Of a stretch of 11,387 nucleotides of DNA, positions 1 through 6,580 are shown one piece after another. The DNA lies in assembly GCA_945946745.1 (NCBI GenBank), contig CAMEWZ010000041.1, positions 1 to 11,387 of the forward strand, read 5' to 3'. This DNA comes from an uncultured Clostridia bacterium. GTDB taxonomy: Bacteria; Bacillota; Clostridia; Oscillospirales; Oscillospiraceae. Within the stretch, counting starts at the first letter, position 1, and every line of letters starts with the position of its first letter. The notes under the pieces are model-generated. The model searched no databases and was not told where the DNA came from. It saw nothing but the letters and a program-made list of their open reading frames with translations. The position numbers and the translations under genes were made by a program.

Positions 1-1307
1 GCGTAGTTCACCACCAGGCAGTGCCGATCCTGGGTCGCCTCATGGTAGTATTCGCTCAGCGCCCGTACCCGAATTCCCGCTGCGGCCAGAGACTGGGTCA
101 ACTCCCGATCCGAAAGGGTCGTATCCACCTTCAGCAGAAAATGCAGCCCCGCGTCCTGCTCCAAAATGGACAGCTTGTCCGCAAAGGCGCAGCTTTCCAG
201 GGCGGAAACCAGGATATTTCGGCGGTTTTTGTAGAATTTCCGCATTCGATTGATATGCTTTTCAAAGTGCCCGCGGCTTAGGAACCGGGCCAGGGTATAC
301 TGCTCAAAGCTGGGAACGGTGCCGCTGTAGAAGCCCAGGCGGCTCTGAAATTCCGCCATCAGCTGAGGCGGCAGCACCATATAGCTGATCCGGATGGAGG
401 GCGCCAGGCTTTTGGAAAAGGTGTTCATATAGATCACCCGCCCACGGCGATCCAGAGACTGCATGGCGGGCTTTGGGTGGGCATCGAAGCGGAATTCGGA
501 ATCGTAGTCATCCTCAATGATCCACCTCTCCTCCCCGGCCCAGTCCAGCAGCTCCATCCGGCGGCTCACTGGGGTGACCAGGCCGGTTGGGAAATGGTGG
601 GAAGGTGAAAAATGGAGTACCTGGGCCTGCCCCAGCCCCCCGGGCATAACCCCCCGGCCGTCCATGGGGGCGCTGACACAGCTTGCCCCACCGGCGGCGT
701 AGATTCTGCGGATTTTGCTGTAGCCCGGCTCCTCCACGGCGTAAACCTTCTCCCGGCCCAGAAGCTGGATCAGTAGATTGTACAAAAAATCCGTGCCCGC
801 GCCCACCAGAATGTTCTCCGGATCCACCCGCATCCCCCGGAACCCGGCCAGATGCTCCGCGATGGCCTGGCGCAGCTCCGGGATACCCCGGTTGGGCAGG
901 GGGAGCAGCAGCTTTTCCCCATAGTCCAGCATGACCTCCCGCTGCAAGCGCATCCAAACGGAGAAAGGGAATTGCTCGGTGCCGTTTCCTGTCAAATCCA
1001 GCAGCCAGTCCCCTTCCCGATCCTCCCTTTGGGGCGAGGCCAACGGCTGGGGAGGGGTGTGCCGCTCCAACGCCTCCACAAAGTAACCCACCTTCTCCCG
1101 GGAGCGGATGTACCCCTCGGACAGGAGCTGGTTATAGGCGGTCTCCACGGTGATGCTGCTGACCTCCAGATTCTGAGCCAGCGCCCGCTTGGAGGGCAGC
1201 TTTTCCCCGGGCGCCAGGGCGCCGGAAAGAATGTCCCCCCGGATGCACCGGTACAGCGCCTCATATAAGGGCACCCCGGGGGATTTTTTTAGGTCATAAG
1301 TTAACAT
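1..1307 (-). CDS. MocR/PdxR-type GntR-family regulator with aminotransferase-like domain (3' end cut by window)
   Basis: The first 435 residues are present and the C-terminus runs off the left edge. Residues about 10-78 form a GntR winged helix, with the typical LPSKRALA and VSSITVETAYNQL segments. From about residue 100 a fold-type-I aminotransferase-like domain follows, with EEPGY (192-196), EDDYDSEFR (265-273) and TFSKSLAPS (296-304). Lys299 sits where family members bind pyridoxal phosphate as a Schiff base. MocR proteins are DNA-binding sensors of PLP and/or an amino compound; the best known, PdxR, controls vitamin B6 synthesis. Nothing visible here identifies the target, and no pdx gene lies in the window. 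The ATG at 1307 starts the domain cleanly (MLTYDLKKSPGVPLYEAL) and is preceded by only a weak GGTGAT-like ribosome site. About 30-40 residues are probably missing, judged from usual family length. Family assignment is firm; specificity is unknown. Confidence 0.9.
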   Translation of the reverse strand, partial: MLTYDLKKSPGVPLYEALYRCIRGDILSGALAPGEKLPSKRALAQNLEVSSITVETAYNQLLSEGYIRSREKVGYFVEALERHTPPQPLASPQREDREGDWLLDLTGNGTEQFPFSVWMRLQREVMLDYGEKLLLPLPNRGIPELRQAIAEHLAGFRGMRVDPENILVGAGTDFLYNLLIQLLGREKVYAVEEPGYSKIRRIYAAGGASCVSAPMDGRGVMPGGLGQAQVLHFSPSHHFPTGLVTPVSRRMELLDWAGEERWIIEDDYDSEFRFDAHPKPAMQSLDRRGRVIYMNTFSKSLAPSIRISYMVLPPQLMAEFQSRLGFYSGTVPSFEQYTLARFLSRGHFEKHINRMRKFYKNRRNILVSALESCAFADKLSILEQDAGLHFLLKVDTTLSDRELTQSLAAAGIRVRALSEYYHEATQDRHCLVVNY

Positions 1308-1348
1308 AACATCACCATCGTTTGACGCATTTCTATCTCCGTAAATTG

Positions 1349-1363
1349 GCGGCGAGTCGCCGC
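1349..1363. promoter_or_regulatory. 15-bp GC-rich palindrome upstream of the GntR gene
   Basis: GCGGCGA-G-TCGCCGC is a perfect 7-bp inverted repeat around one central base, about 42 bp upstream of the regulator's start codon. Its position and symmetry would suit an autoregulatory operator or a short mRNA hairpin. I see no convincing -10/-35 pair beside it, so the role is inference. Confidence 0.35.
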
Positions 1364-1387
1364 TGACTATGCGTGCCCAGGCTGGGT

Positions 1388-1428
1388 GGTAATCGTTACG
1401 CTCCTGGGTATCGCTCGGTATCGTTACG
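1388..1428. repeat. Short direct repeats (GGTATCG units) upstream of the GntR gene
   Basis: Two adjacent 10-bp units, GGTATCGCTC (1407-1416) and GGTATCGTTA (1417-1426), follow a related GGTAATCGTTACG (1388-1400). The latter closely matches GGTATCGTTACG at 1417-1428, 29 bp further on. MocR-type regulators often bind direct repeats upstream of their own or a divergent gene, so these are candidate operator elements. They could equally be the degenerate edge of the neighbouring palindromic repeat. Confidence 0.35.
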
Positions 1429-1435
1429 GCGGTAC

Positions 1436-1583
1436 AAATTGTAGATTACCGCGCAGCGGCCTTGGCTCCCCCTATGGGGGAGCTAGCACGGCGTTAGCCG
1501 TGACTGAGAGGGCCCTCTCCGCCCCCTTCGGGGGCACCTCTCCCATAGGGAGAGGCAAGGGGCTAACCGCTAAACTACAATTT
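1436..1583. repeat. MITE-like palindromic intergenic repeat with imperfect terminal inverted repeats
   Basis: The element begins AAATTGTAG (1436-1444) and ends with its exact complement CTACAATTT (1575-1583). The match continues inward with some mismatches to a shared CTATGGG core. Inside are tandem hairpins: GCTCCCCC-TAT-GGGGGAGC (1465-1483), CACGGC-GTTA-GCCGTG (1487-1502), the palindrome GAGAGGGCCCTCTC (1506-1519), GCCCCC-TTC-GGGGGC (1521-1535) and CTCTCCC-ATA-GGGAGAG (1538-1554). No open frame of note is present. The left 43 bases recur with 3 mismatches at 11293-11335, so this is dispersed. It resembles non-autonomous elements common in Faecalibacterium-type genomes (recollection, not searched). 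Lying just past the ATPase stop codon, its hairpins may also act as a transcription terminator. Confidence 0.8.
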
Positions 1584-1632
1584 ATCGAGTCATCCCAGCG
1601 TCTCCTCCAGGTTATACCCGGCCCGGCCTTTC

Positions 1633-4020
1633 TTATTCCCGTTTCCACTTTCGTTTTACCGCCTTGTACGCCTTTTCTCCGTAGTCAAAGGCCCGGAGCA
1701 TGACAAGGTAAACCGTCGGCGTCATGAGCAGCAGGGTCACCATCACCAGCTTTGTTTGAACATTTCCGGCTCCCAGGGCAAACAAATCTCCCAGCACGGT
1801 GAATACCACCAGCAGCCCCACCAGCATGGCGCTCCAAATCACCATCCGGAACCGGTCAAAGGGCTTACAGACCTGGAACAATACCAACATGCCCACCACC
1901 GCCAGGATTCCGGCGCAGACTGTGGAAATGGGCTGGGCGGGAAGCTGGAACACATCCATAAAGGCCTGGCACAGCAGCACCGCGAACACATTGGTCAAGC
2001 CGCCGGGGAAAGCCCGGCGCAGCACGCCCCGGAGAAAATGTCCCCGCACCCGGGCATAATTTGGCTCCATGGCCAGGAAGAACGAGGGAATCCCGATGGT
2101 CAAGGCGGAGATCACCGTCAGATGGATGGGCTGCAAGGGATACGGCCAATCCGTAAACAGGGAGATCACCGACAGGAACAGGGAAAATATATTTTTCACC
2201 AGGAACAATGATGCCGCCCGCTGGATGTTGTTGATGACCCGCCGGCCCTCGTCCACAATGCCCGGCATGGCGGCAAAATCCGAATTCAGCAGCACCAGGC
2301 TTGCCAGCTGGCTGGCGGCCTGGGCGCCGGAGGCCATGCCGATGGAGCAGTCCGCCTGCTTCATGGCCAGAAGATCGTTGACGCCGTCGCCGGTCATGGC
2401 CACGGTGTGGCCCTGGGCCTGGAGCGCGGCAATGAGCCGCCGCTTCTGTTCCGGCGTCACCCGGCCAAATACCGTATTGTCCCGAACCGCCTGGGCATAG
2501 TCCCCCTCCCCCAGGGTGCTGGCATCCAGATAGCGCTCCGCCCCGGAAATACCGGCACGCCGGGCGATCTGGCTGACGGTTCTGGGGTCGTCGCCGGAGA
2601 TCACCTTGATGTCCACACCCTGCTGGGCAAAGTAGGCAAAGGTCTGCGCCGCGTTTTCCCGAATGCGGCTGCTTAAGATCACCAGGGCCAAAGGCGTTAC
2701 CGCCGCCGGATCCAGCTTGCCCGGTTCCGGCTCCCCCAGATAGCTGGCTACCAGCAGCACCCGGCTGCCCCGATCCGTCCAGCCGTTTACCTGCTCCCGC
2801 AGCTGCTCCATCCGGCTGCCCAGGATAAACTCCGGCGCGCCCACCAGAAACGCCCCCTGTTCGGCGAATATCCCGCCGCTCCACTTGGTCTCCGGGGAGA
2901 AGGGGATCCGCTTTTCCGCCACCCAGCCGGTGTCCGCGTGAAACAGCTCCTGGATAGCCTTGGCCGTGGCGTTGTCCGGCTCCTGGCCGCCGTACAGGGC
3001 GCTGAGCACCGTTTCCAGGTACTCCGGCGGGCAGTCCGCCAGGGGCACCAGATCCTCCACCTCCATATCCGGTTCGGTGATGGTTCCGGTTTTGTCCACG
3101 CACAGCACGTCCACCCGGGCCAGGGACTCGATGCAGTTCATATCCTGCACCAGCACCCGGTTCCGGCTCAGCTTCAGCGCCGAGGCCGCCATGGCGATGG
3201 AGGTCAGCAAATATAGTCCCTCGGGGATCATGCCCACCAGCGCCGCCACGGTGCCCTCTACGCTGGTTCGCAGTCCCAGACCCAGCACGATAAACTCCTG
3301 GTAAAACAAGATCAAGCCCACAGGCACCAGGGCGATGCCTACCCCCAGGATCAGCCGATCCAGGGAGCGCATCATTTCCGACTTTTTGGCAGCGGGATTT
3401 TCCTTCGCCTCCCGGGACAGCCGGGCAGCGAAGCTATCCTCGCCTACCGCCGTCAGCTGCACCCGCCCCCGGCCCGCCAGCACCACGCTGCCGGAGCGGA
3501 GGATATCCCCCGCCCGCCGGGTCACGGCATCGGCCTCGCCGGTGACCAGGGATTCATCCAGCCACAGCTCCCCCTCCCGCAAAATACCATCCGCCGGGAG
3601 GGCGTCTCCCTGGCCGAATTCCGCGATGTCGTCCCGGACGATGGTCTCCGGCGGCACCTCCTGCCGCGTTCCGTCCCGAATCACCGCCACCGGCCGCTCC
3701 GCCACCAGTGTCAGCCTGTCCACCGCCCGCTTGGCCCGGATCTCCTGAACCGCGCCGATGGCGGTATTGATGAGCGCCACCACCAGAAAGCCCATGTTCA
3801 TCACCGAGGATTGGGCCACCAGCAGCATCGCCCCCAGCACCACGAAAATCAGATTAAAAAACGTGAAGCAGTGGGTCAGAATGATCTCCTTCTCCGTTTT
3901 TCCCGAGGGTCTGGGCGTACCGGCGGCCCATCCGGCTGCCTGTCTCTGCTGCACCTGCTCCGCCGTCAAGCCCAGCGCCGGCGGCGCTTCCAGAACCGGA
4001 AGTTCTTGTCTTTGTTCCAT
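1633..4020 (-). CDS. P-type cation-transporting ATPase, CtpE-like (probable Ca2+/Mg2+ class)
   Basis: This 795-residue integral membrane pump couples ATP hydrolysis to cation movement across the cytoplasmic membrane. Motifs appear in family order: actuator loop TGEAD (160-164), M4 ion-site motif PEGL (266-269), phosphorylation motif DKTGT with the acceptor at Asp309, hinge region ISGDD (474-478) and TGDGVND (543-549). Hydrophobic segments lie at about 50-90, 222-300 and six more after 605. No N-terminal CxxC metal-binding domain is visible and M4 lacks CPx, which argues against a copper, zinc or cadmium exporter. The PEGL with LARVDVLCVDKTGT context recalls mycobacterial CtpE, a calcium pump; the ion here is inferred. 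AAGGAG (4029-4034) lies 8 bases from the ATG. The gene starts 16 bases after thiN ends, so the two are probably cotranscribed. Length is complete for the type. Confidence 0.88.
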   Translation of the reverse strand: MEQRQELPVLEAPPALGLTAEQVQQRQAAGWAAGTPRPSGKTEKEIILTHCFTFFNLIFVVLGAMLLVAQSSVMNMGFLVVALINTAIGAVQEIRAKRAVDRLTLVAERPVAVIRDGTRQEVPPETIVRDDIAEFGQGDALPADGILREGELWLDESLVTGEADAVTRRAGDILRSGSVVLAGRGRVQLTAVGEDSFAARLSREAKENPAAKKSEMMRSLDRLILGVGIALVPVGLILFYQEFIVLGLGLRTSVEGTVAALVGMIPEGLYLLTSIAMAASALKLSRNRVLVQDMNCIESLARVDVLCVDKTGTITEPDMEVEDLVPLADCPPEYLETVLSALYGGQEPDNATAKAIQELFHADTGWVAEKRIPFSPETKWSGGIFAEQGAFLVGAPEFILGSRMEQLREQVNGWTDRGSRVLLVASYLGEPEPGKLDPAAVTPLALVILSSRIRENAAQTFAYFAQQGVDIKVISGDDPRTVSQIARRAGISGAERYLDASTLGEGDYAQAVRDNTVFGRVTPEQKRRLIAALQAQGHTVAMTGDGVNDLLAMKQADCSIGMASGAQAASQLASLVLLNSDFAAMPGIVDEGRRVINNIQRAASLFLVKNIFSLFLSVISLFTDWPYPLQPIHLTVISALTIGIPSFFLAMEPNYARVRGHFLRGVLRRAFPGGLTNVFAVLLCQAFMDVFQLPAQPISTVCAGILAVVGMLVLFQVCKPFDRFRMVIWSAMLVGLLVVFTVLGDLFALGAGNVQTKLVMVTLLLMTPTVYLVMLRAFDYGEKAYKAVKRKWKRE

Positions 4021-4036
4021 GGAGGCATCTCCTTTT

Positions 4037-4669
4037 CTATCTTCTGGCCGGGAAACCGGCCTTACGCTCCCACAGCACCAGCAGGCTGCCTTCCTTCACG
4101 GAAATGCTGGCTTCTTCCCCGGTAAAATGGTTGCTGGCTCCCAGGGGAAAGCCGCTGGTCAGCACCCCGTCCTCCAGAGGATAATACAGTCCCCGCTCCG
4201 TCACACCCTGGGCAGGCGTCCCCAGGCAGAACACGGAAATCGTCCCGGAACAGCCTGCCGGGAACTGAAGGCAGCCGTTTTTGACCACCGTGACCAGGGT
4301 ATCCTTTCCGATGAGATAGCCATAGGCGTCCCGATCCGCCAGAAATTGCAGCGTCTGAAAATTGGCCACCGTATGGTCAAGCCGGGGGCCGTCCAGGCTG
4401 CCGTACAGCAAAAATTCCCGGTATCCCAGCGCCAGTCCCCGGCGGACGGCCAGCATGGAATCGGTATCGTCCTTCTCCACAGGAAACACCTTGGCCCCCG
4501 ACGGGGTATAGCCCAGAGAGTCAAAGTCCCCCAGCGTCTCCCGGGGCGTTAAGCCCAATGCCTGGATATGCCGCAGGCCGCCGTCCGCGGCAATGATATA
4601 ATCCTCCGGCTCCACCGGCCGGGCCAGCGCGTCAAACGCCGCCGCGCAGAAAATCACACACGCGCCCAT
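4037..4669 (-). CDS. thiN: Thiamine pyrophosphokinase
   Basis: This 210-residue cytosolic enzyme transfers pyrophosphate from ATP to thiamine, giving thiamine pyrophosphate directly. Family motifs are AADGG (27-31), GDFDS (47-51), DDTDS (67-71), the substrate-site segment GPRLDH (94-99) and SN at 179-180 in the C-terminal thiamine-binding beta domain. Length matches the family. I chose the ATG at 4669 because AGGAGG (4679-4684) is 9 bases upstream of it; the in-frame GTG at 4675 would be only 3 bases away. A TGTGATAAAAT stretch at about 4693-4703 could be an extended -10, but no good -35 is seen and no TPP riboswitch is recognisable. In many Clostridia thiN follows rsgA and rpe; here it instead leads a two-gene unit with the P-type ATPase. 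Confidence 0.93.
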   Translation of the reverse strand: MGACVIFCAAAFDALARPVEPEDYIIAADGGLRHIQALGLTPRETLGDFDSLGYTPSGAKVFPVEKDDTDSMLAVRRGLALGYREFLLYGSLDGPRLDHTVANFQTLQFLADRDAYGYLIGKDTLVTVVKNGCLQFPAGCSGTISVFCLGTPAQGVTERGLYYPLEDGVLTSGFPLGASNHFTGEEASISVKEGSLLVLWERKAGFPARR

Positions 4670-4747
4670 CGTCACATCCCTCCTGTTGTTTCTATTTTAT
4701 CACAGGCGGAGGAAAAGGAAAAGTGGGGCAGGTGTAAACAGTTCATA

Positions 4748-4793
4748 AATTTTTCCGCCTTATCGGGGAATTTTTCCCGTGCGGGGCATTTTT
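4748..4793. repeat. Spaced T-tract repeats upstream of the DivIVA-like gene promoter
   Basis: AATTTTTCC occurs at 4748 and 4769, 21 bp apart. CGGGGAATTTTT (4764-4775) is repeated as CGGGGCATTTTT (4782-4793), 18 bp on. T-tracts spaced near two helical turns can bend DNA or act as UP-like elements. They end just before the -35 box at 4807. A regulatory role is inference. Confidence 0.35.
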
Positions 4794-4806
4794 GGGGGAA
4801 AACCGG

Positions 4807-4835
4807 TTGTTTTTCCGGAATCTCTATGGTATAAT
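4807..4835 (+). promoter_or_regulatory. Sigma-A-type promoter for the DivIVA-like gene
   Basis: TTGTTT (4807-4812) and a perfect TATAAT (4830-4835) are separated by 17 bp, and TGG before the -10 gives an extended -10. The ribosome site AGGAGG (4861-4866) and start codon (4875) follow in order, so the unit reads naturally as promoter, short leader and gene. Confidence 0.8.
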
Positions 4836-4874
4836 GATAAAAATATGTTTTCCTGCAAATAGGAGGAGTCCATC

Positions 4875-5411
4875 ATGGCGTCAGCGCAGAATTTCCGCTC
4901 CGCGTTTCACGGGTTCAACCGGGAGGACGTGGTGCGTTACCTGGAATATCTCAACACAAAACACCAGAATCAGATCAACCAGCTCACTGCGGAGGCGGAG
5001 GAGCTGCGTGCCCAACTGTCCCAGCAGCCGGCGGAGGATTCGGTGGAGGCGCTGAAGGCCCAGGTCGCGCAGCTGCAAGAGCAGCTTGCCCAGGCCCAGG
5101 CGCGGTGCCAGGCCCTGGAGGCGGAAACGAAAGCCTCCCTTCCCGCCGCGCAGGCTGAGGAACTGGATACCTACCGTCGGGCCGATCGCATGGAACGCAT
5201 GGCCCGGGAACGGTCGGAGCTGGTGTACCATCAGGCCAGCGGCGTCCTGGGGGAGGCCACTGCCCGGGTGGACAGCGCCGCCGCGGAAATCACGGAAATG
5301 GCTGACCAGGCAATGGAGCAAATCACCCGGCTTCAAGTTGCGGTGAGCGGCAGCAAGCAGGCCTTGCAGGATGCCGCTTCCTTGATGAACGCCATCCGGC
5401 CCAATCCTTAA
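4875..5411 (+). CDS. Short DivIVA-like coiled-coil protein
   Basis: This 178-residue protein is soluble and strongly alpha-helical. Residues about 7-27 (FRSAFHGFNREDVVRYLEYLN) resemble the DivIVA/GpsB N-terminal segment that binds membrane and seeds coiled-coil dimers. Gln/Glu/Ala-rich coiled coil spans about 28-95, and a second amphipathic helical region about 112-172. There is no signal peptide, membrane segment or catalytic motif. DivIVA-family proteins scaffold cell division, polar growth or chromosome anchoring, and this one is a plausible morphogenesis or division scaffold. The N-terminal similarity is modest, so a generic coiled-coil protein remains possible. AGGAGG lies 8 bases before the ATG, a near-consensus promoter precedes it and a strong hairpin follows, so it is probably a well-expressed single-gene unit. 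Confidence 0.6.
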   Translation: MASAQNFRSAFHGFNREDVVRYLEYLNTKHQNQINQLTAEAEELRAQLSQQPAEDSVEALKAQVAQLQEQLAQAQARCQALEAETKASLPAAQAEELDTYRRADRMERMARERSELVYHQASGVLGEATARVDSAAAEITEMADQAMEQITRLQVAVSGSKQALQDAASLMNAIRPNP

Positions 5412-5419
5412 ACCCAAAC

Positions 5420-5458
5420 CGGCGGGGCTTTCAGCCCCGCCGCGTTTCCATTTTGTTT
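5420..5458 (+). terminator. Rho-independent terminator after the DivIVA-like gene
   Basis: CGGCGGGGCT (5420-5429), loop TTC and AGCCCCGCCG (5433-5442) form a perfect 10-bp GC-rich stem starting 8 bases after the stop codon. A T-rich tail (GTTTCCATTTTGTTT) follows. The T-run is interrupted, but stem strength and position support termination. Confidence 0.75.
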
Positions 5459-5475
5459 CGGAAAGCTGGTATGTT

Positions 5476-6477
5476 ATGGAAATTGGAATGCCGGAGTATT
5501 TCCACCGTTTTCAATGTCTGGCCGGGGCTTGCCCGGATAGCTGCTGCCAGGGCTGGGAGGTGCAGGTGGATGCCGATTCCGCCGCCCGCTATCGGGCCTT
5601 GCCCGGCGCGCTGGGGGATTGCCTCCGGGCGGCGCTGCGGGACGCGGACGGGGAAACCTTGATGACCCTTGCAGAGGGGCGCTGCCCCATGTGGCGCCGG
5701 GACGGCCTATGCCGCATCCAGGCGGAGTTGGGGGAAGGCGTGCTGTGCCGAACCTGCCGGGAATTTCCCCGGCTGACCCACGACTATGGGGATTTTATGG
5801 AACAGGGCTTGGAGCTGAGCTGCCCGGAGGCGGCCCGGCTGATACTGACCACCGCTCCCGCCCCGCTTTTGGTGGAGGATCGCCCCGAACCGGGGGAGGC
5901 CCTATACGACCGGGAGGCCATGGCCCTGCTGAAGGCCAGCCGGGAGCAGGCCCTGGCACTGCTGTCGGAGGAGCGCCGCCCCATGGGGCAACGTCTGGCA
6001 CTGCTGCTGCTCTTTGGCTGCCAAACCCAGACGGCACTGGATGGCGGCGAACCCGCCCCCTTTTCCCCGGAGGACGCCCTGGAAACCGCCAAGGCCCTGG
6101 CAAAGCCCTGCTCTTCTCAAGCGCTGCCGGACTTTTTCCTGGGGCTGGAGCTGCTGACCCCGGAATGGGCGCGCAGGCTCCGTTCTCCAGACCCCGGCCC
6201 CTGGGACGGCCGAACCGCCGCCCTGGCCCGGTACTTTGTCCAGCGGTATTGGCTCCAGGCGGTGTCGGACTATGACCTGTACAGCCGGGTCAAATTCACC
6301 GTGCTGGCCTGTCTGCTAATCCGGGAAGTGGGCGGGGATTTTCTCCGCACCGCCCAGCTTTTCTCCAAGGAAATCGAAAACGACGTGGACAATGTGGACG
6401 CCCTTCTGGACGCGGCCTATACCCATCCGGCATTTACGGACGACAAGCTTTTGGGGATGCTGCTGGAAACATCGTAA
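5476..6477 (+). CDS. FliB-like cysteine-rich protein (flagellin lysine-N-methylase family by homology)
   Basis: This 333-residue protein has the FliB-type N-terminus PEYFHRFQCLAGACPDSCC and a cysteine array at residues 14, 19, 23, 24, 70, 79, 91, 94 and 116 (CX4CX3CC, then CPMW...GLC...LCRTC). Such spacing suggests bound metal or an Fe-S cluster. In Salmonella, FliB is needed to methylate flagellin lysines, but homologues are widespread in Clostridia without flagella and their role there is unknown. No flagellar gene is in this window, so I would not assert flagellin methylation. The C-terminal half is helical (KFTVLACLLIREVGGDF) with no recognised catalytic motif. It is somewhat shorter than the roughly 400 residues I expect of FliB. 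The start at 5476 has a weak GGAAAG (5460-5465); ATG 5488 is an alternative. The family call is good, the function unknown. Confidence 0.75.
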   Translation: MEIGMPEYFHRFQCLAGACPDSCCQGWEVQVDADSAARYRALPGALGDCLRAALRDADGETLMTLAEGRCPMWRRDGLCRIQAELGEGVLCRTCREFPRLTHDYGDFMEQGLELSCPEAARLILTTAPAPLLVEDRPEPGEALYDREAMALLKASREQALALLSEERRPMGQRLALLLLFGCQTQTALDGGEPAPFSPEDALETAKALAKPCSSQALPDFFLGLELLTPEWARRLRSPDPGPWDGRTAALARYFVQRYWLQAVSDYDLYSRVKFTVLACLLIREVGGDFLRTAQLFSKEIENDVDNVDALLDAAYTHPAFTDDKLLGMLLETS

Positions 6478-6529
6478 AAATAGAAAGCCTGGCGCAAATA
6501 CCCATTTCGCGCCAAGCTTTTTTCTATTT
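6478..6529. terminator. Bidirectional terminator between the FliB-like gene and birA
   Basis: TGGCGC (6490-6495) pairs with GCGCCA (6509-6514). The flanking arms AAATAGAAAGCC and AAGCTTTTTTCTATTT extend the stem with small bulges. The T-run after the right arm serves the rightward gene, and the A-run at 6476-6480 gives a U-tail for leftward birA transcripts. The converging genes share it. Confidence 0.8.
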
Positions 6530-6539
6530 CATGTCTGCT

Positions 6540-6580
6540 GAATAAGCCGTGTTACGGCTTATTCACGCACCGTTAGGTGC
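6540..6580. other. Two hairpins over the 3' end of birA
   Basis: GAATAAGCCGT-GTT-ACGGCTTATTC (6540-6564) is a perfect 11-bp stem that includes the birA stop codon. GCACC-GTTA-GGTGC (6567-6580) lies in its last codons. Neither has a U-tract on the birA strand, so they look like 3'-end stabilisers or an upstream part of the adjoining terminator. Confidence 0.5.

Noticed and set aside
1584..1632. Minus-strand frame reading KGRAGYNLEETLG then a stop, just after the ATPase
   Set aside because: Too short to support as a gene or remnant; no start codon or related sequence in the window.
1364..1632. CRISPR array or structured small RNA
   Set aside because: Hairpins are all different and have no regular repeat-spacer pattern; the terminal inverted repeats and second partial copy fit a mobile repeat instead.
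1865..3103. Long second reading frame on the minus strand across the P-type ATPase
   Set aside because: It is a shadow of the ATPase in GC-rich DNA: Gly/Pro/Arg-rich with no domain, while the ATPase frame shows every family motif.
4670..4806. TPP riboswitch ahead of thiN
   Set aside because: No THI-box core (CTGAGA and partner elements) or switchable terminator is visible in the leader.
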